This document shows, one piece after another, positions 28,461 through 39,364 of a DNA stretch of 39,364 bases. The notes under the pieces were generated by a model. It was not told the DNA's origin. It worked only from the letters and a program-made list of their open reading frames with translations, and searched no databases. Location of the stretch: the NCBI GenBank assembly GCA_002104895.1, contig MCFG01000511.1, forward strand, positions 1 to 39,364. The letters are read 5' to 3'. Position 1 is the first letter of the stretch; every line of letters starts with the position of its first letter. This DNA comes from Anaeromyces robustus. Lineage: Eukaryota > Neocallimastigomycota > Neocallimastigomycetes > Neocallimastigales > Neocallimastigaceae. Both the position numbers and the translations under genes were made by a program.

Positions 28461-29314
28461 TACTTGTTTGTTAGAGTCATCACATCTTGATTACATATTA
28501 TTTAATTATTGAATAATTAATATTTATATAATATATAATTATTATTTTTAACAATAAAATAATAATTAATAAAAAAAAATAACAAATACACTTTTCAAAA
28601 TATTATGAAAATTTTTTAATTTCATTTAATATAAATTAATATTAATATATTAATGTTTACTCATATTCTTTTTAAAGAGATATAAAATTAGATTCTTGAT
28701 ATAAATCAATTATTAAATTCTTTTCAATATAATGAAATATGTAACAACAACCAAAACTAGTAAAATGTAGAAAATTTTATTTTATAACTTTCATTTTCAT
28801 TTTCTACATTATATTAAATTTATAACAATGAAACAAAAGTTATAAAATAAAAGCTATATAATAATTAGTAATCTATAATATAAAAATTAATATTATACTG
28901 TCATTTTAATAATAATAATATATATATATATATATTTTTCAAGGGATATAAATTAGTTGTTCATATATAAAATATTACAAAATAGTTATTAATATAAAAA
29001 TAAAAAAATATTTAATTATAAATTTCAAAAAATTTAAATTATTATTTATTAATACATATATATTTGTATATTTTATATACATTCAGAACATAATTTTGAA
29101 TTTAGTTTATATACATTCAGAACATAATTTTGAATTTAGTAATAATATACATATATTAAGACTTTTTTAAAAAATATACATAATTTATAAATTTCAAACA
29201 ATTTATATTATTATTTATTAATACATATATATTTGTATATTTTATATACATTCAGAACATAATTTTGAATTTAGTAATATACATATATATTAAGATTTTA
29301 AAAATATTTATTTA

Positions 29315-29348
<34 letters not shown>

Positions 29349-29631
29349 TATTTTCAATATTTTATGTTTAATACTATTTATATTATCAATTTATTATTGT
29401 ATATTTATTATTGCTAATTAACAAGATATAATTTTTTAATATTTACTATTATTACTTATTTTATTATAACGTATTTTTTTTTTTTTTTTTTTTTTAAAAA
29501 AAAAATTAATTTTTAAATAATTTATTAAATAAATATTGTATTGGTTTATTTTTTATATTAATTTTTAATTTATATATATTACATTGAATAGAATATATTG
29601 ATAGTTTAGAAATAATTGTAAATGATATTAT
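28461..29631. other. Long A/T-rich intergenic region with repeats
   Basis: Contains inverted repeats (28764-28775 with 28799-28810; 28775-28791 with 28836-28852), an (AT)n run near 28918-28935, an imperfect tandem repeat (29041-29290) and T-tracts of 20 or more (29313-29341, 29466-29495). No gene is seen. Confidence 0.5.
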
Positions 29632-30303
29632 TTATTGAGAAATATCCATATCGTTTGAATTATTTGAATTTGAATTTATTTTATCTTCATTTTGGTCATT
29701 TTCATTTATTTCCATTTCATTATCATTTTTTATATCAGTTGTACCTCCATATGACATTTGGGTATCTTTATTTAAAGAATCATCATTGGATGCTTTTGTA
29801 TTAGAAAAAATTGTATCTAAATCAGGGTTTTCAATTTTTACCTTCAATGGATCAATAAGATTTTTTGATTTTATATTACTTTCGAAATGAGTCATCATAT
29901 CTACAGGCAAATTATTATCCACACCATTAGTTGAAACACATGAAGTAACTAATAATACCTTTTCTATAGCACGTAGATATTTCCATACACTTTTGTGTTG
30001 ATCCTTTGATACTGTTGTAAGTTCACATAATCTTTGAATTGTGAAAGGTGGTTCATCAAATGAGTCTAATATTGACCATATACGTTGTTGAAAATCTTCT
30101 ACTGATTCACCATTAATAATTTGATTACTTGAATTATCATTTAATTTTTGTTCACATAATTGTTTAATTTTAAACCTCAAAATTTCACGTAATAAATTCC
30201 AATTGCAAACAATTTCCGCCGTAGTTGAAGTTTTAAGTAAATAATCTTCATAAATTTGATTCCATTGCTTAATATCTATTTCTTGTAAATTTTCTTCTGT
30301 CAT
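29632..30303 (-). CDS. Protein phosphatase 4 regulatory subunit 2 (PPP4R2-like)
   Basis: 223 residues, single exon, ATG at 30303 and TAA at 29632-29634. The PPP4R2 family binds the PP4 catalytic subunit and, with subunit 3, directs it to targets in DNA-damage recovery and centrosome or spindle functions. The family signature is the N-terminal helical region: WNLLREILRFKIKQL (about 35-49), PPFTIQRLCEL (about 80-90) and VWKYLRAIEKVLLVTS (about 100-116). The last about 80 residues are acidic and Asn/Asp-rich low complexity, usual for this family. The gene is divergent from PRL across 1.2 kb of A/T-rich DNA. The family call is by pattern, without a search. Confidence 0.8.
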   Translation of the reverse strand: MTEENLQEIDIKQWNQIYEDYLLKTSTTAEIVCNWNLLREILRFKIKQLCEQKLNDNSSNQIINGESVEDFQQRIWSILDSFDEPPFTIQRLCELTTVSKDQHKSVWKYLRAIEKVLLVTSCVSTNGVDNNLPVDMMTHFESNIKSKNLIDPLKVKIENPDLDTIFSNTKASNDDSLNKDTQMSYGGTTDIKNDNEMEINENDQNEDKINSNSNNSNDMDISQ

Positions 30304-31512
30304 TTTTATTTTTACTATTATACTTGTTTACTTAATTATTTATTTAACAAATTATATATTGAATATATATTATATAATTTTTTTTTCTGCTGTTTTTTAA
30401 TTAAAATAATGAATATTTTGAAATATATACTTATTACACTATAGTAATTATAGAAATTAATACGAACAATATATTAATAAAAATCTAATTTAAATAGCTT
30501 GTTTATTTATTTTTACTTTTATTTTTTATTTTTTTATTTTTTTTTTTTTTTTTTAATAAAAAATTAATATATATTAAAGATTATTTAATACATATTAAAA
30601 AAATTAAAATAAATATACAGTAAATGCTTATATTATATAATATTAAATACAGTTTCATTGAAATATTAATGGTTACACCATTTGTAATAAAAAAAATTTC
30701 AAAATGGAAAAAATATTTTATATAATATATGAGAGAAATTTCATATCATTATCTATTCTTATTTATTATTATATAACAAGAATATTCATATTATTAATGT
30801 ACAATTAATTATTTAGCAAATTATTAATAACAATTAAACAATAAAAATTAATAATTATATTAACCTATTTATTTATTTTATTTATTTAATTTATTAATAA
30901 TTCTATTATTTATTAAAAAGCATTTTATAAAAATCGTTTATTTCAACAAAAGACTACTATTTTAAGTTGAAAAGTAATTAATCACAAGGAATATATCCAA
31001 AGAAATATTATATAAAAAGAAATACAAAAAATAGTATATTAGATATATTCCTTCCAGCCACTTTTTTATAAAAAACTATCATTATAATATATAATTTAGA
31101 ATGAACTATAAAACAATATATTTGGATTAAAAGAATCAGGAATAATATTTTGATTTATATACACATACATATATTATCAAAAATTGTATATAATATATGT
31201 AGAGTATTTTGTAATATATTGTATAGTATTATTTAATTATATATTCATATAATTTAAATTATTATTAAAAAAAAAGAAAATTTTTTTTCTAATATGAATT
31301 ATACATAAAAAAACAATAAAATATTCATGAGTTTATTTAAATTTAATAAAACAACAAATAAATAAAGTCACATAGATTATTATTATATTAATCTTTTTTT
31401 TTTATAAATATTTTTTACATAATATTATTATTACTTTAATTATATAATATAATATAATATAATATAATATAAAATAAAATAAATATATATTTTTTCATTA
31501 TTAAATTCGATC
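30304..31512. other. Divergent intergenic region
   Basis: A/T-rich, with a T-tract (30536-30555) and a (TATAA)n run (about 31441-31470) shortly before the PRL start. It probably holds both promoters; no conserved element is recognised. Confidence 0.5.
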
Positions 31513-32034
31513 ATGGAACATTCAGCTTATTCACATAAATGTTCAATTATTGTACATAAGAAAGTACCAATAAAGTTAGTAATATTGGATTGTCCTTCTG
31601 ATGAACATATTGATGAATATATAAATATTCTAAAAGACAATAATGTACATACAGTAGTGAGAATTTGTGAAAAACGATTTTATAACGCTGCTTCATTTGA
31701 AAAAGAAGGAATTAGAGTAATAGATGACATAAAATTTGAAGATGGTACAACACCCGATAGCAAACAAGTTAAATTATGGCGTGAAATTATAGAAAAAGAA
31801 ATAAAAGAATATCCTTCAGGTGAAACTCCGGCAATTGCTGTACATTGTGTTTCAGGTATCGGCAGAGCACCTGTAATGGTAGCTATAACATTAATTGACT
31901 ATGGAATAGACTCTTTAGATGCTGTTGAATTCATACGAAAATATAGAAGAGGTGCTATAAATAAAAAACAATTAAATTGGTTATCTGACAGTTTGAAAAA
32001 GAAAAAGAAATCATTCTTTAAAAAATTATTCTAA
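31513..32034 (+). CDS. PRL-type protein tyrosine phosphatase (PTP4A family), no CAAX box
   Basis: 173 residues, single exon. The PRL signature loop HCVSGIGRAP is at 111-120, with catalytic Cys112 and Arg118 and the Ala after Arg that marks PRLs. The general-acid Asp is in FEDGTTP (about 77). The regulatory Cys that forms a disulphide in PRLs corresponds to Cys52 (RICEKRF). The downstream block RKYRRGAINKKQLNWL matches the family. Animal PRLs end in a polybasic stretch and a CAAX prenylation box; here the polybasic stretch (KKKKKSFFKKLF) is present but no Cys follows, so membrane contact would be electrostatic only. Roles in the family include magnesium transporter (CNNM) binding and growth control. 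Confidence 0.88.
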   Translation: MEHSAYSHKCSIIVHKKVPIKLVILDCPSDEHIDEYINILKDNNVHTVVRICEKRFYNAASFEKEGIRVIDDIKFEDGTTPDSKQVKLWREIIEKEIKEYPSGETPAIAVHCVSGIGRAPVMVAITLIDYGIDSLDAVEFIRKYRRGAINKKQLNWLSDSLKKKKKSFFKKLF

Positions 32035-32570
32035 AACAATTTCATTAATAGTATCATTATTTATTTCTTTCTTTGTTTATAAATAAAAATAAAAGATTAA
32101 TAATTTAATTGAGAAAAAAAAATGTATACATGAAGATAAAAAATTGAGGAAAAAATCAACAATAATACAAAACATAAAATTTTAAAATATACTATCTTTT
32201 AATAAAACATATTAAAATTTACAATTTTTTTATTTATATAATTTTTAATGTAATGTTTTTTTTTTTTTAAATTATTTTTCTAAAATTTTGTAAATCAAGT
32301 AATTATTATATTAATATAAGTAAACTTAAAATATATTTATAAAAAATATATAAAGTTCGTTTATTGGGCTTATATCAAATACTATAAGAAAATTTATACA
32401 ATGTTCATAATTGCAATACATTAAATAATTCATTTTTAAAAAACAATATAATATAAAAAGTAACAATTATTTAATTTATTTGATACAAAATTAATTTATT
32501 CATTATATTCTAGCATTATTCTTTAGTCTAGAATATTTGCTTGTCAAAATAGTTGGTTAATAATTATTTC
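32035..32570. other. A/T-rich intergenic region
   Basis: Nothing coding is seen. Probable polyadenylation region for PRL just after 32034 (AATAAA-like at about 32081). Confidence 0.4.
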
Positions 32571-32574
32571 CTCA

Positions 32575-32812
32575 TGGATTCATTGAATTTTATATTCAAG
32601 AGAAATAATCTTGTTTATAATATGTCATAATTATTGTTGAGTTCTCCGTTTTTGATTGTTATTTTACAAGCTAAATTGTCTGTGTATATTTTAATAGATT
32701 TATTGTAATTAAATAATTCTTTTAAAATGTTTTTGATATTTGAAATTATTTTAACACATTAAGTTATAGCAATATATTCTACTTCAGCAATAGATGTGAT
32801 TATTTTATTTAA
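32575..32812 (-). pseudogene. Copia RNase H remnant
   Basis: On the minus strand the block reads ITSIAEVEYIAIT, then ILKELFNYNKSIKIYTDNLACKI, the SxAExEY and DN motifs of copia RNase H. Stops interrupt it. It is a small isolated fragment between host genes. Confidence 0.65.
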
Positions 32813-32900
32813 TTATACGCCACTAATAATTTATAATCACATGATTTAATTCTTATTTAATATTAATTAGTATAAATTTATGTAGTTAAATATTTTTATT

Positions 32901-33010
32901 GGGAGGGAGTGTTGAATTTCGACATAATACATCCATTTTAATTAATTTTTAATTCATTCTTATTTATATTTATTAGAATTTATAGTATTAACATGTAAAT
33001 ATTATGTGGC
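32901..33010 (+). repeat. Possible purine tract and copia LTR start
   Basis: GGGAGGGAG (32901-32909) is followed by TGTTGAATTTCGACATAA, the form of a copia polypurine tract plus LTR. The RNase H remnant next to it is on the other strand, so this is a separate or inverted piece. The right edge is unknown. Confidence 0.35.
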
Positions 33011-33117
33011 GCATATACATACCATTTACGTATTGTTAAAAAAAATATTTTATTTAAATTATTAAAATAAATATTTTTATATTTTTTTACCTTTGATAAA
33101 AAAATATAGAATAAAAA

Positions 33118-33473
33118 ATGATAGAAATAATAGTAAATGATCGTCTTGGTAAAAAAGGTATGTAGCATGAATTCAAATATATAAATAAATCTGTTAATTG
33201 TTTTTTTTTTTTTTTTTATTTCTTTTTTATTTTTTAATAATATTAATTTTTATTATTTCATATAATATATATATATATTAATGAATAATAGTTCGTGTAA
33301 AATGCATGCCAGAAGATACTATTGGTGATTTAAAAAAGTTAATCGCTGCTCAAACTGGAACGAAACCAGAAAAAATTATTTTAAAGAAATGGTACAGTAC
33401 TTATAAAGATCACATCACATTAGATGATTATGAAATTCACGATGGTATGAATCTTGAAATGTATTACTGTTGA
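33118..33473 (+). CDS. Hub1/UBL5 ubiquitin-like splicing modifier, two exons
   Basis: Exon 1 is 33118-33157, intron 33158-33291 (GTATGT...ATAG, 134 bp), exon 2 33292-33473 including TGA. The protein has 73 residues, the usual Hub1/UBL5 length: start [13 protein letters not shown], then [48 protein letters not shown]. Hub1 binds HIND peptides in spliceosomal proteins (Snu66, Prp38) and modulates 5' splice-site choice; it is not conjugated because it lacks a C-terminal Gly-Gly. The residues after the family's double Tyr vary; here it is Cys. The call rests on near-complete similarity to the conserved family pattern. Confidence 0.93.
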
Positions 33474-34140
33474 AAAAATTGAATTTTTTTTTTTTTCAAT
33501 TTTTTTTAATAAGGATAAAATATCAAACAAAAAAGAAAAAAAAGAAAATATCAAAAAAAAAAAAAAAAAAAAAAAGTAAAAAAAGAAAAAAAAATAAATA
33601 CATATATAAATAAAATAAGTAATTACTCCATAAATTACAAAAATCTATTATTAATATAACTTTATTTTTTTGTTAATAAATGATATTTTATATTATTTTA
33701 TTAAATAATGTTAATAATATAAAAGTTAATAAAAAATAATATCATTATTACGGTAAAACGGTTGTGTAATTGAATTTTTTTTTTTTTTTTTTTAAATGCA
33801 AATGTCATAATTTTTATTTATTTTTTTTATTATTTAAAAATATTGTACATTAGTATTATTTATTATTTATTTTTTATTATTACTTTGTAACAATAAATAT
33901 TTTTTATATTTTTTGTTTTTTCTTTTTTATTATTATTATATATATATATATATATTTAATTATTTATTTTTTTGATTCTTTTTAATTTTTATTTATTTTT
34001 TTATTTAAATAAATCAATTGTGATAAAAATTTGCTTTTTTTTTTCTTTTAATTAAGTATATTAATTAGGCTTATAACAGAACAAAAGTTTAAAATTAATA
34101 TTTTAAATATTATATATTTAATAATCCTTGAAATATTTTC
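33474..34140. other. Convergent intergenic region, A/T homopolymers
   Basis: Poly-A runs (33552-33574) and T-tracts (33776-33794), plus an (AT)n run near 33938-33955. It lies between the 3' ends of Hub1 and calcineurin B; no gene. Confidence 0.5.
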
Positions 34141-35050
34141 TTAAAACATTGAACTTTGTAAAGTCATTTGTCTAACGATATCCGTATCTTTAATCATATC
34201 TAGAAATTCCTCATAACTTAATCTACCATCTCCATCTTTATCAGCTTCCATTATAGTTTTATCTACAATTTGTTGAAGTTGATCTTCTTTTAAATTTGTA
34301 CCAACCATCATTTGTAATACAATGAATAATTCTCCATTAGAAATATATCCATCACGATCCATATCATAAACTCTAAAAGCAACTTATATTATTTTGAAAT
34401 AAAATAATAGTAATATATATGAATACAAAAAATAAAATAAATTAAAATAAAATAAAATAAATTAAAATTAAATAAAATAAAATAAATTTATACAATTATA
34501 AATTGTTAATTATATATGACATAATACTATTATACAATTGATATTTTCAATCTATACATTTTAATTTTTCTTCTTCATTCCCCTTTTCACTAAAAGCTGA
34601 CAATCCTTTAATAAATTCAACAAAATCAACATCACCACCACCATCTTCATCAAGAATATCAATTAAACGATGTGCTAAAGGATTAGATGATAATTGTGGT
34701 AACATAAGAAATTCATCTTTGTCAATAGTACCATTTCCATCTTTATCAAGCTTGACAAAACGTTTATATATACGACGAATTTCTTCAGCTGTAACTATTT
34801 TTTTGTTCAATTTTAATGTTTTTTTAGATATAATATTTTATTTATTATTTTACAATTAAATATATTAAAGTAAAAAAAAAAATTAAATATTTTAAAATTC
34901 GTTAAAACAAAAATTAATAAATAAATAAATATAAAATTTAATCCGAAATCTTGATTGTTAAATTGGTGTTATATTCTATATAAATAAAATTTAATAATTA
35001 CAATTTGTATTTTTTTCTAAATCCTCTAAAACTGATTGATTTTGACCCAT
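34141..35050 (-). CDS. CNB1: Calcineurin regulatory subunit B, three exons
   Basis: Exons (minus): 35002-35050, 34558-34794, 34141-34382; introns 34795-35001 (GTAATT...TAG) and 34383-34557 (GTATAG...AAG). The joined length is 528 bases, 175 residues plus stop, normal for the family. The N-terminus MGQNQSV keeps the Gly2 myristoylation site. Four EF-hands: [13 protein letters not shown], an acidic [26 protein letters not shown] and [13 protein letters not shown]. Calcineurin B binds Ca2+ and the catalytic A subunit and activates the phosphatase that dephosphorylates Crz1/NFAT-like factors. All splice sites keep the frame, and the junction residues (TNFTAEEIRR; LKFAFRVYD) agree with the family. 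Confidence 0.95.
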
Positions 35051-35145
35051 GATTTTTATATTTTTTATATTAAAATATTATATATATATATATATTTTTT
35101 TGAATTTTATTTAATTACTAACTTGTTTAATTCTTTTTTTTATCT

Positions 35146-35181
<36 letters not shown>

Positions 35182-35444
35182 TTTCTTCTTTTTTTTTTTT
35201 TTTTAATTTTTCAGTATAGAAAAATCATAATTCATGTAATAATTCATATAATCCATACTAAATTAGTTTATTTATGTATACATTTTAATACATATTGTAA
35301 ATATGAAAAAAAAAATTAATTTATTGTATATTTTACTAGAAAAATTAATTAATATAAAAAAAATTTTTTTTTGATATATTTTACGAATTATAATGAAATA
35401 AAAAGAATATAGTTTATTAAAGTATATTAAAATTATATATAAAT
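35051..35444. other. Divergent promoter region, A/T homopolymers
   Basis: Long T-tract (35149-35179, then 35192-35204). It separates the calcineurin B and RBM42-like starts and probably holds both promoters. Confidence 0.45.
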
Positions 35445-36661
35445 ATGTCTTATTATAGACCAAAAACTATATCAAAAGATACCACCACATCACAAAATTC
35501 ATATTATAATCAATATTATACACCACAATATTCCACTCTTCCTACAGTAGGAACAACACCAATTCCTCCAAATCCTTATAATGTTCCATCATATAACTAT
35601 CCAATTACACCTTCTGTACCAACAGTACCTACAGTACCTACGGTACAGTCTACTTATTATGCATCTTCTTCAACAGTTCTAGCTCGCCCAGCTGTAGTAA
35701 GACCAACAACAGTTAGACCTCCATTAGTAACAGATTCTACAATTAAAGCAAGACCAACTACCATATCTCCAGCAACAATAACTTATCCAATTAAAACTTC
35801 ATACTCTTCTGCTACAATTACAGCAAAAACTTCATCTGATCCATCAGTACGACCAACAGCAAAAGTTAGTCATGCAGAAAAAAAAACAAAAAAAAAGACA
35901 GTTATAAGATCTGCTGGTGGACAAACTTGGGAAGATGATTCATTATTAACTTGGGATCCAAGTAATTATAATACATTTAATAAAAAAAAAAATTATTATT
36001 ATTATATTTTATTGTTATAATTTATTATTGTAATTTATTATTTCTTTTTTCATTAATTTATTATCATAATTTTTATAATAATGTATAATGGAATATATTT
36101 ATTAATGAAAAATGAATATATAAATATATATTAATGATTTCAATTAATTATTTAATTTGCTTAATAACAGATGATTTTAGAATCTTTTGTGGAGATTTAG
36201 GTAATGAAGTAACTGATGATTTATTAGGAAAAGCTTTTCAAAAATATAAATCTTTTCTTAAAGCACATGTTGTTCGTGACAAGCGTTCTCAGAAAACAAA
36301 AGGATATGGCTTTGTAAGTTTTAAAGATCCAAATGATTTTGTTAAAGCAATGAAGGAAATGAATGGTATTATTAATATATTTTTATATATTTATTTATCA
36401 ATTAAATGTAAAAATTTTTTATAAATAATTTTTTTTTTATTTATTTTTATTGTTATTGTAATTTAACCATTATTACCATGTTTATTATGATTATATATGA
36501 TTATATAAGTTTTTTGAATAGTTAAATTTTTATTAATTAAATAATCCTATATATAATAATATCTCCTTTTAGGTAAATATATTGGTAATAGACCAGTAAA
36601 ACTTCGTAAATCGACATGGAAGGATCGTAATGTAGATGTCAGAAGAAAAAAGCCATATTGA
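35445..36661 (+). CDS. RBM42-like RRM protein, three exons
   Basis: Exons 35445-35961, 36171-36365, 36573-36661; introns 35962-36170 (GTAATT...CAG) and 36366-36572 (GTATTA...TAG). The joined length is 801 bases, 266 residues. The N-terminal about 140 residues are Pro/Thr/Tyr/Val-rich low complexity with VPTVPTVPTVQ repeats. Then come a basic patch (EKKTKKKTVIR), the family block AGGQTWEDDSLLTWDP, and one C-terminal RRM with RNP2 IFCGDL and RNP1 KGYGFVSF, followed by IGNRPVKLRKSTWKDRN and a basic end. RBM42 proteins bind RNA and associate with hnRNP K and the spliceosome. Splice sites were chosen because they restore continuous RRM sequence (WDPNDFRIFCG; EMNGKYIGNRP). Confidence 0.9.
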
Positions 36662-37920
36662 ATTTAGTAATTTAATAATTAAACAGTAAATTTTTATAAT
36701 ATATACCTCTTGTTATGTTTTTATAAATTAAAATACAAAACTTAATAATATTTAGACGTTATAAATTTCATATTAAAAAAAAAGCATATACTAAGATTTA
36801 AAAATTAAGATAAGATAATAAATTATGCAATTCTTATATTTTTTTTTATACAAGAAATATATACTAAAATATAAAATTTAAGTAAGATATCAATTAATAA
36901 ATTATTATATATTTCTAAATATGATTGTATTATATCATTGTTTTTATTACTTTATTTTTCTTTTTCTTTTATTATTATTATAATTATTATTATTATTATT
37001 TAATTTATTAATACAAAGTGAATATAACTAGCATAGTTAACAGAGAAATACAAAATAAATTATACATTATTATATAATTATATAAAAAATGTTATAATAA
37101 ATAGATATATGATTTAAATTTAGGATATTTTTTACATCTTTTTAAAATTGTATTTACATAATGAATATAAATTTGTACATTAGTACAATTTGTTAAATTA
37201 TCAAGTAACATATTATTATTATTTATATCTGTATATTATAATTTATTATTATAAAAAATACCAAAAGCAAAATATATTTTTTATAGATGTTTAGTTGTAA
37301 TTAACTCAATTCACAACCCATTCTGTTATTTTTTAGCACTCAGAATTATCTGTAATTAGTATAGGTTAATTATAATTTTTAATTTTATAATATGGTAGTT
37401 CTTTTATTCCTTATTTAATTGTTAATTTAAAAAAGATTCTAAAATTAAATATTTCAGTATTTTTTTTTTTTTTATATATAAATATCAGTAAGATTAAAAT
37501 ATTTCAAAAAGTTATTGTGTTACTGCATAATATAAATTTATTTATAAAATGAAAAAGAATCTCATACAACATTAATATTTATATTTTTGGAACCGATTCA
37601 AACCTAAAAATATTATCTCCTTTTTAGAAAATTTTCAAAATGTTTTAATTCATATTTTCACTTGTCCTGATGAATCCTATGACTAATATTTATATAGTTG
37701 CTAATTTTTTAAATAAATTTATGAATTAATTGGAAAAATCTAAATTTTTTTTAACTATTTCAGTTTTTTAGAAATATCATTCCTTTATTTTTATAGGTTT
37801 TTGTATAACATATATCGTTTTATTTTATATTATCATTAATTATTTAAAATAATATTATATTACGTATATTAAGATTTATACATTTAATATAAAAAGTTAA
37901 TTATAATAAAAATTTAATAT
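36662..37920. other. A/T-rich intergenic region
   Basis: No ORF of interest. A T-tract (37460-37472) and a slightly less A/T-rich patch near 37570-37690 that might be decayed coding sequence of unknown kind. Confidence 0.4.
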
Positions 37921-37929
37921 ATTTTTAAA

Positions 37930-38055
37930 AATTGATAGCTTATATTGCCAGGCTCCTTATTAATCTGTTCTATCGCATGTTCATGCTCTATCATCGCTAT
38001 TCTCCACTTGAACCAGGTTTTGAACACATTAATGTTCATTCCAACGTTCTGATAA
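37930..38055 (-). pseudogene. Short coding remnant, unrecognised
   Basis: A minus frame of about 40 codons (VFKTWFKWRIAMIEHEHAIEQINK) in a locally G+C-richer stretch. The Trp/His-rich helical look is compatible with a retrotransposon Gag piece, but I cannot assign it. Confidence 0.3.
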
Positions 38056-38249
38056 AATATAGCTCTTTTTCAGTGTGAACAGAATTATATTAATAAAAGA
38101 TTTAATTATTTTAAACAATAATTTTAAGGAATATTTAATTACTTGTAAGTAATTAACAATAATGGTACAGGGAAACTATAGTTTGAGAATTTTTCTTTAA
38201 TAAAAATTAAATTCTCTGTATCAGTGAAGTCGAGAATTACGTAAATATT

Positions 38250-38759
38250 TCGTCCTATAATTATTCAACAGATTTTGGAGACTCTAAATTAAATCTCTAT
38301 CATCAGATCATTAACGATAGGAAGTACTTTAAACATTCATGAAGTTTTGATTCCTATGTTAGTCATATAAATTCTTATCTTCAAGAAGGAAGCCTACCAG
38401 AATCCGCTAGAGTTTCAGCTTTAATAGATTATAGACTGCGTAAAGCTTCAACTAGATTGAGTATAAGTAAAACTGAAGCTCTGTTTGGCACTTTAGAGAA
38501 CACTGAAATGCAACAAGGAAATACTCCACAGAAGATGAACTTTAAAGGAAAAGAAAATGAAAAGGAAACCTCATAATAAACCAACTCCAAAGGCAATGGA
38601 TAATTTAGAATTATCCATTCAGATATTATTGGTCCTATTAATGACTCATATAATAGTATGAGGTATATCATAACTTTCATAGATGAATATACTCATAAAA
38701 GTTGGATATATTTAATGAAAAGAAAAAGTGAGGCAATAGAAAAGATATTAATGTCTTAA
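38250..38759 (+). pseudogene. Copia-4 fragment: possible Gag piece and integrase start
   Basis: From about 38250 an open frame reads like Gag or linker (SYLQEGSLPESARVSALIDYRLRKAS), then KMKRKPHNKPTPKA, as in Copia-1. After a frame change at 38613-38759 comes IHSDIIGPIND, RYIITFIDEYTHKSW and KRKSEAIEK, the first third of a copia integrase very close to Copia-1 (484-700). It stops at TAA 38757-38759. Only the first catalytic Asp is present. Confidence 0.7.
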
Positions 38760-39040
38760 CATATTGAATAATTTTGTGTTGATTTTTCTAATAAAACATT
38801 TTTAAAAAATTAAATATTTTAAATAATAATTATTAATTAATTCACTGCCTAAATTGATTATTTTTTATATTAAAAATTCTAACCATCATTAATTTATTTT
38901 CTGACTTGTTTAAACCCTAATCTTTTACTTAGTATTTTTTATTTTTGTGTAAATAATTATTTTATCAATATCAAATATTTTATAATACTTTATTTTTTTT
39001 TTTTTTTTATAGACTTATCATGTGATTTTTCACATGAATG
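38760..39040. other. A/T-rich spacer
   Basis: No coding. Ends with an inverted repeat CATGTGA/TCACATG (about 39019-39036). Confidence 0.4.
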
Positions 39041-39364
39041 TATCGGAATTAAATTCCCTGCCTTACCTTTTCGGCGTCGACGCCCTTGGTATATTCATAT
39101 ATTTTACATTTGTACTTAAACCCTAACGCTAACTTAATAACGGGTCCAGTCTACAAGCCCCACATATGAATAGTAGTCACCAAGGAAACCGCCCAATAAT
39201 TTAGAGCCGCACCCCACATTATTAGACTTAAAGATCTACTCATATACTTATATTATTTAATGAGGCGTGAGTAGCTACGCCTCAAATACTATACCTGTGC
39301 ACTACCTTGCCACAGTGTAAAACCCGTGAAGGAGAAAACCACTTGTGCTTGGGGTAGATGCGGT
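39041..39364. other. G+C-richer structured stretch at the window end
   Basis: Compared with everything around it, this stretch is rich in C and G, with TTCGGCGTCGACGCCC (39069-39084) and a perfect 8-bp hairpin TGAGGCGT/ACGCCTCA (39261-39268/39277-39284). I see no ORF. It could be the leader or LTR of an element that continues outside the window, or a non-coding RNA. Not identified. Confidence 0.35.

Noticed and set aside
35272-35463. Minus ORF upstream of the RBM42-like gene
   Set aside because: Low-complexity Ile/Phe/Tyr/Lys translation of A/T-rich promoter DNA.
37667-37690. Hammerhead-like CTGATGA
   Set aside because: No GAAA box or flanking stems within a plausible distance.

Overview
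The window is eukaryotic DNA of very high A+T content, most likely from an early-diverging fungus (an anaerobic gut fungus or a glomeromycotan-type genome would fit). I cannot fix the lineage from sequence alone. The evidence is spliceosomal GT-AG introns in calcineurin B, Hub1 and an RBM42-like gene, chromodomain Ty3 retrotransposons of the self-priming Tf1/sushi type, and extreme A/T codon use.

Layout. Bases 1-28 kb are a nest of LTR retrotransposons. A decayed Ty1/copia copy (1-about 4653) is split by a small non-coding LTR element (961-3337, TSD ATATT), which is itself split by a solo LTR (1220-1934, TSD ACAAA). Further LTRs follow (about 4654-5219 minus; 5264-5856 with TSD TTAAA; about 6050-7025). 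A Ty3-type element carrying only Gag-protease (7240-12486) comes next. Directly against its right LTR lies an ambisense 2.5-kb block (12487-about 15027) that encodes an apparently intact CRESS-DNA (circular Rep-encoding single-stranded DNA) replication protein and two unrecognised ORFs. Then come a copia fragment, another gag cut by a solo LTR (16273-16901, TSD GATGG), a second copy of the 6-7 kb repeat, a solo LTR (18628-19196, TSD ATTAT), and a complete, young chromodomain Ty3 element (19629-26108, TSD GGAAT). A rearranged copia gag sits at 26.4-27.7 kb.

Bases 29.6-36.7 kb are a host gene island: PPP4R2-like phosphatase-4 regulatory subunit (minus), PRL/PTP4A phosphatase (plus), Hub1/UBL5 (plus, 2 exons), calcineurin B (minus, 3 exons) and an RBM42-like RRM protein (plus, 3 exons). 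Long A/T-rich spacers separate them. Bases 36.7-39.4 kb hold decayed retroelement pieces and, at the end, an unusually G+C-rich structured stretch.

Three things stand out. (1) A CRESS Rep gene with all recognisable rolling-circle and helicase motifs sits inside the retrotransposon nest. (2) Two LTR families, one of them a TRIM-like miniature element, carry tRNA-like A-box/B-box modules at the start of their LTRs, comparable in principle to the 5S-carrying Cassandra TRIMs of plants. (3) In all three principal LTR families the bases just inside the 5' LTR are complementary (10-11 nt) to an internal LTR site 38-41 bp (about 31 bp in one family) downstream of a TATA box, the signature of Tf1-type self-priming.
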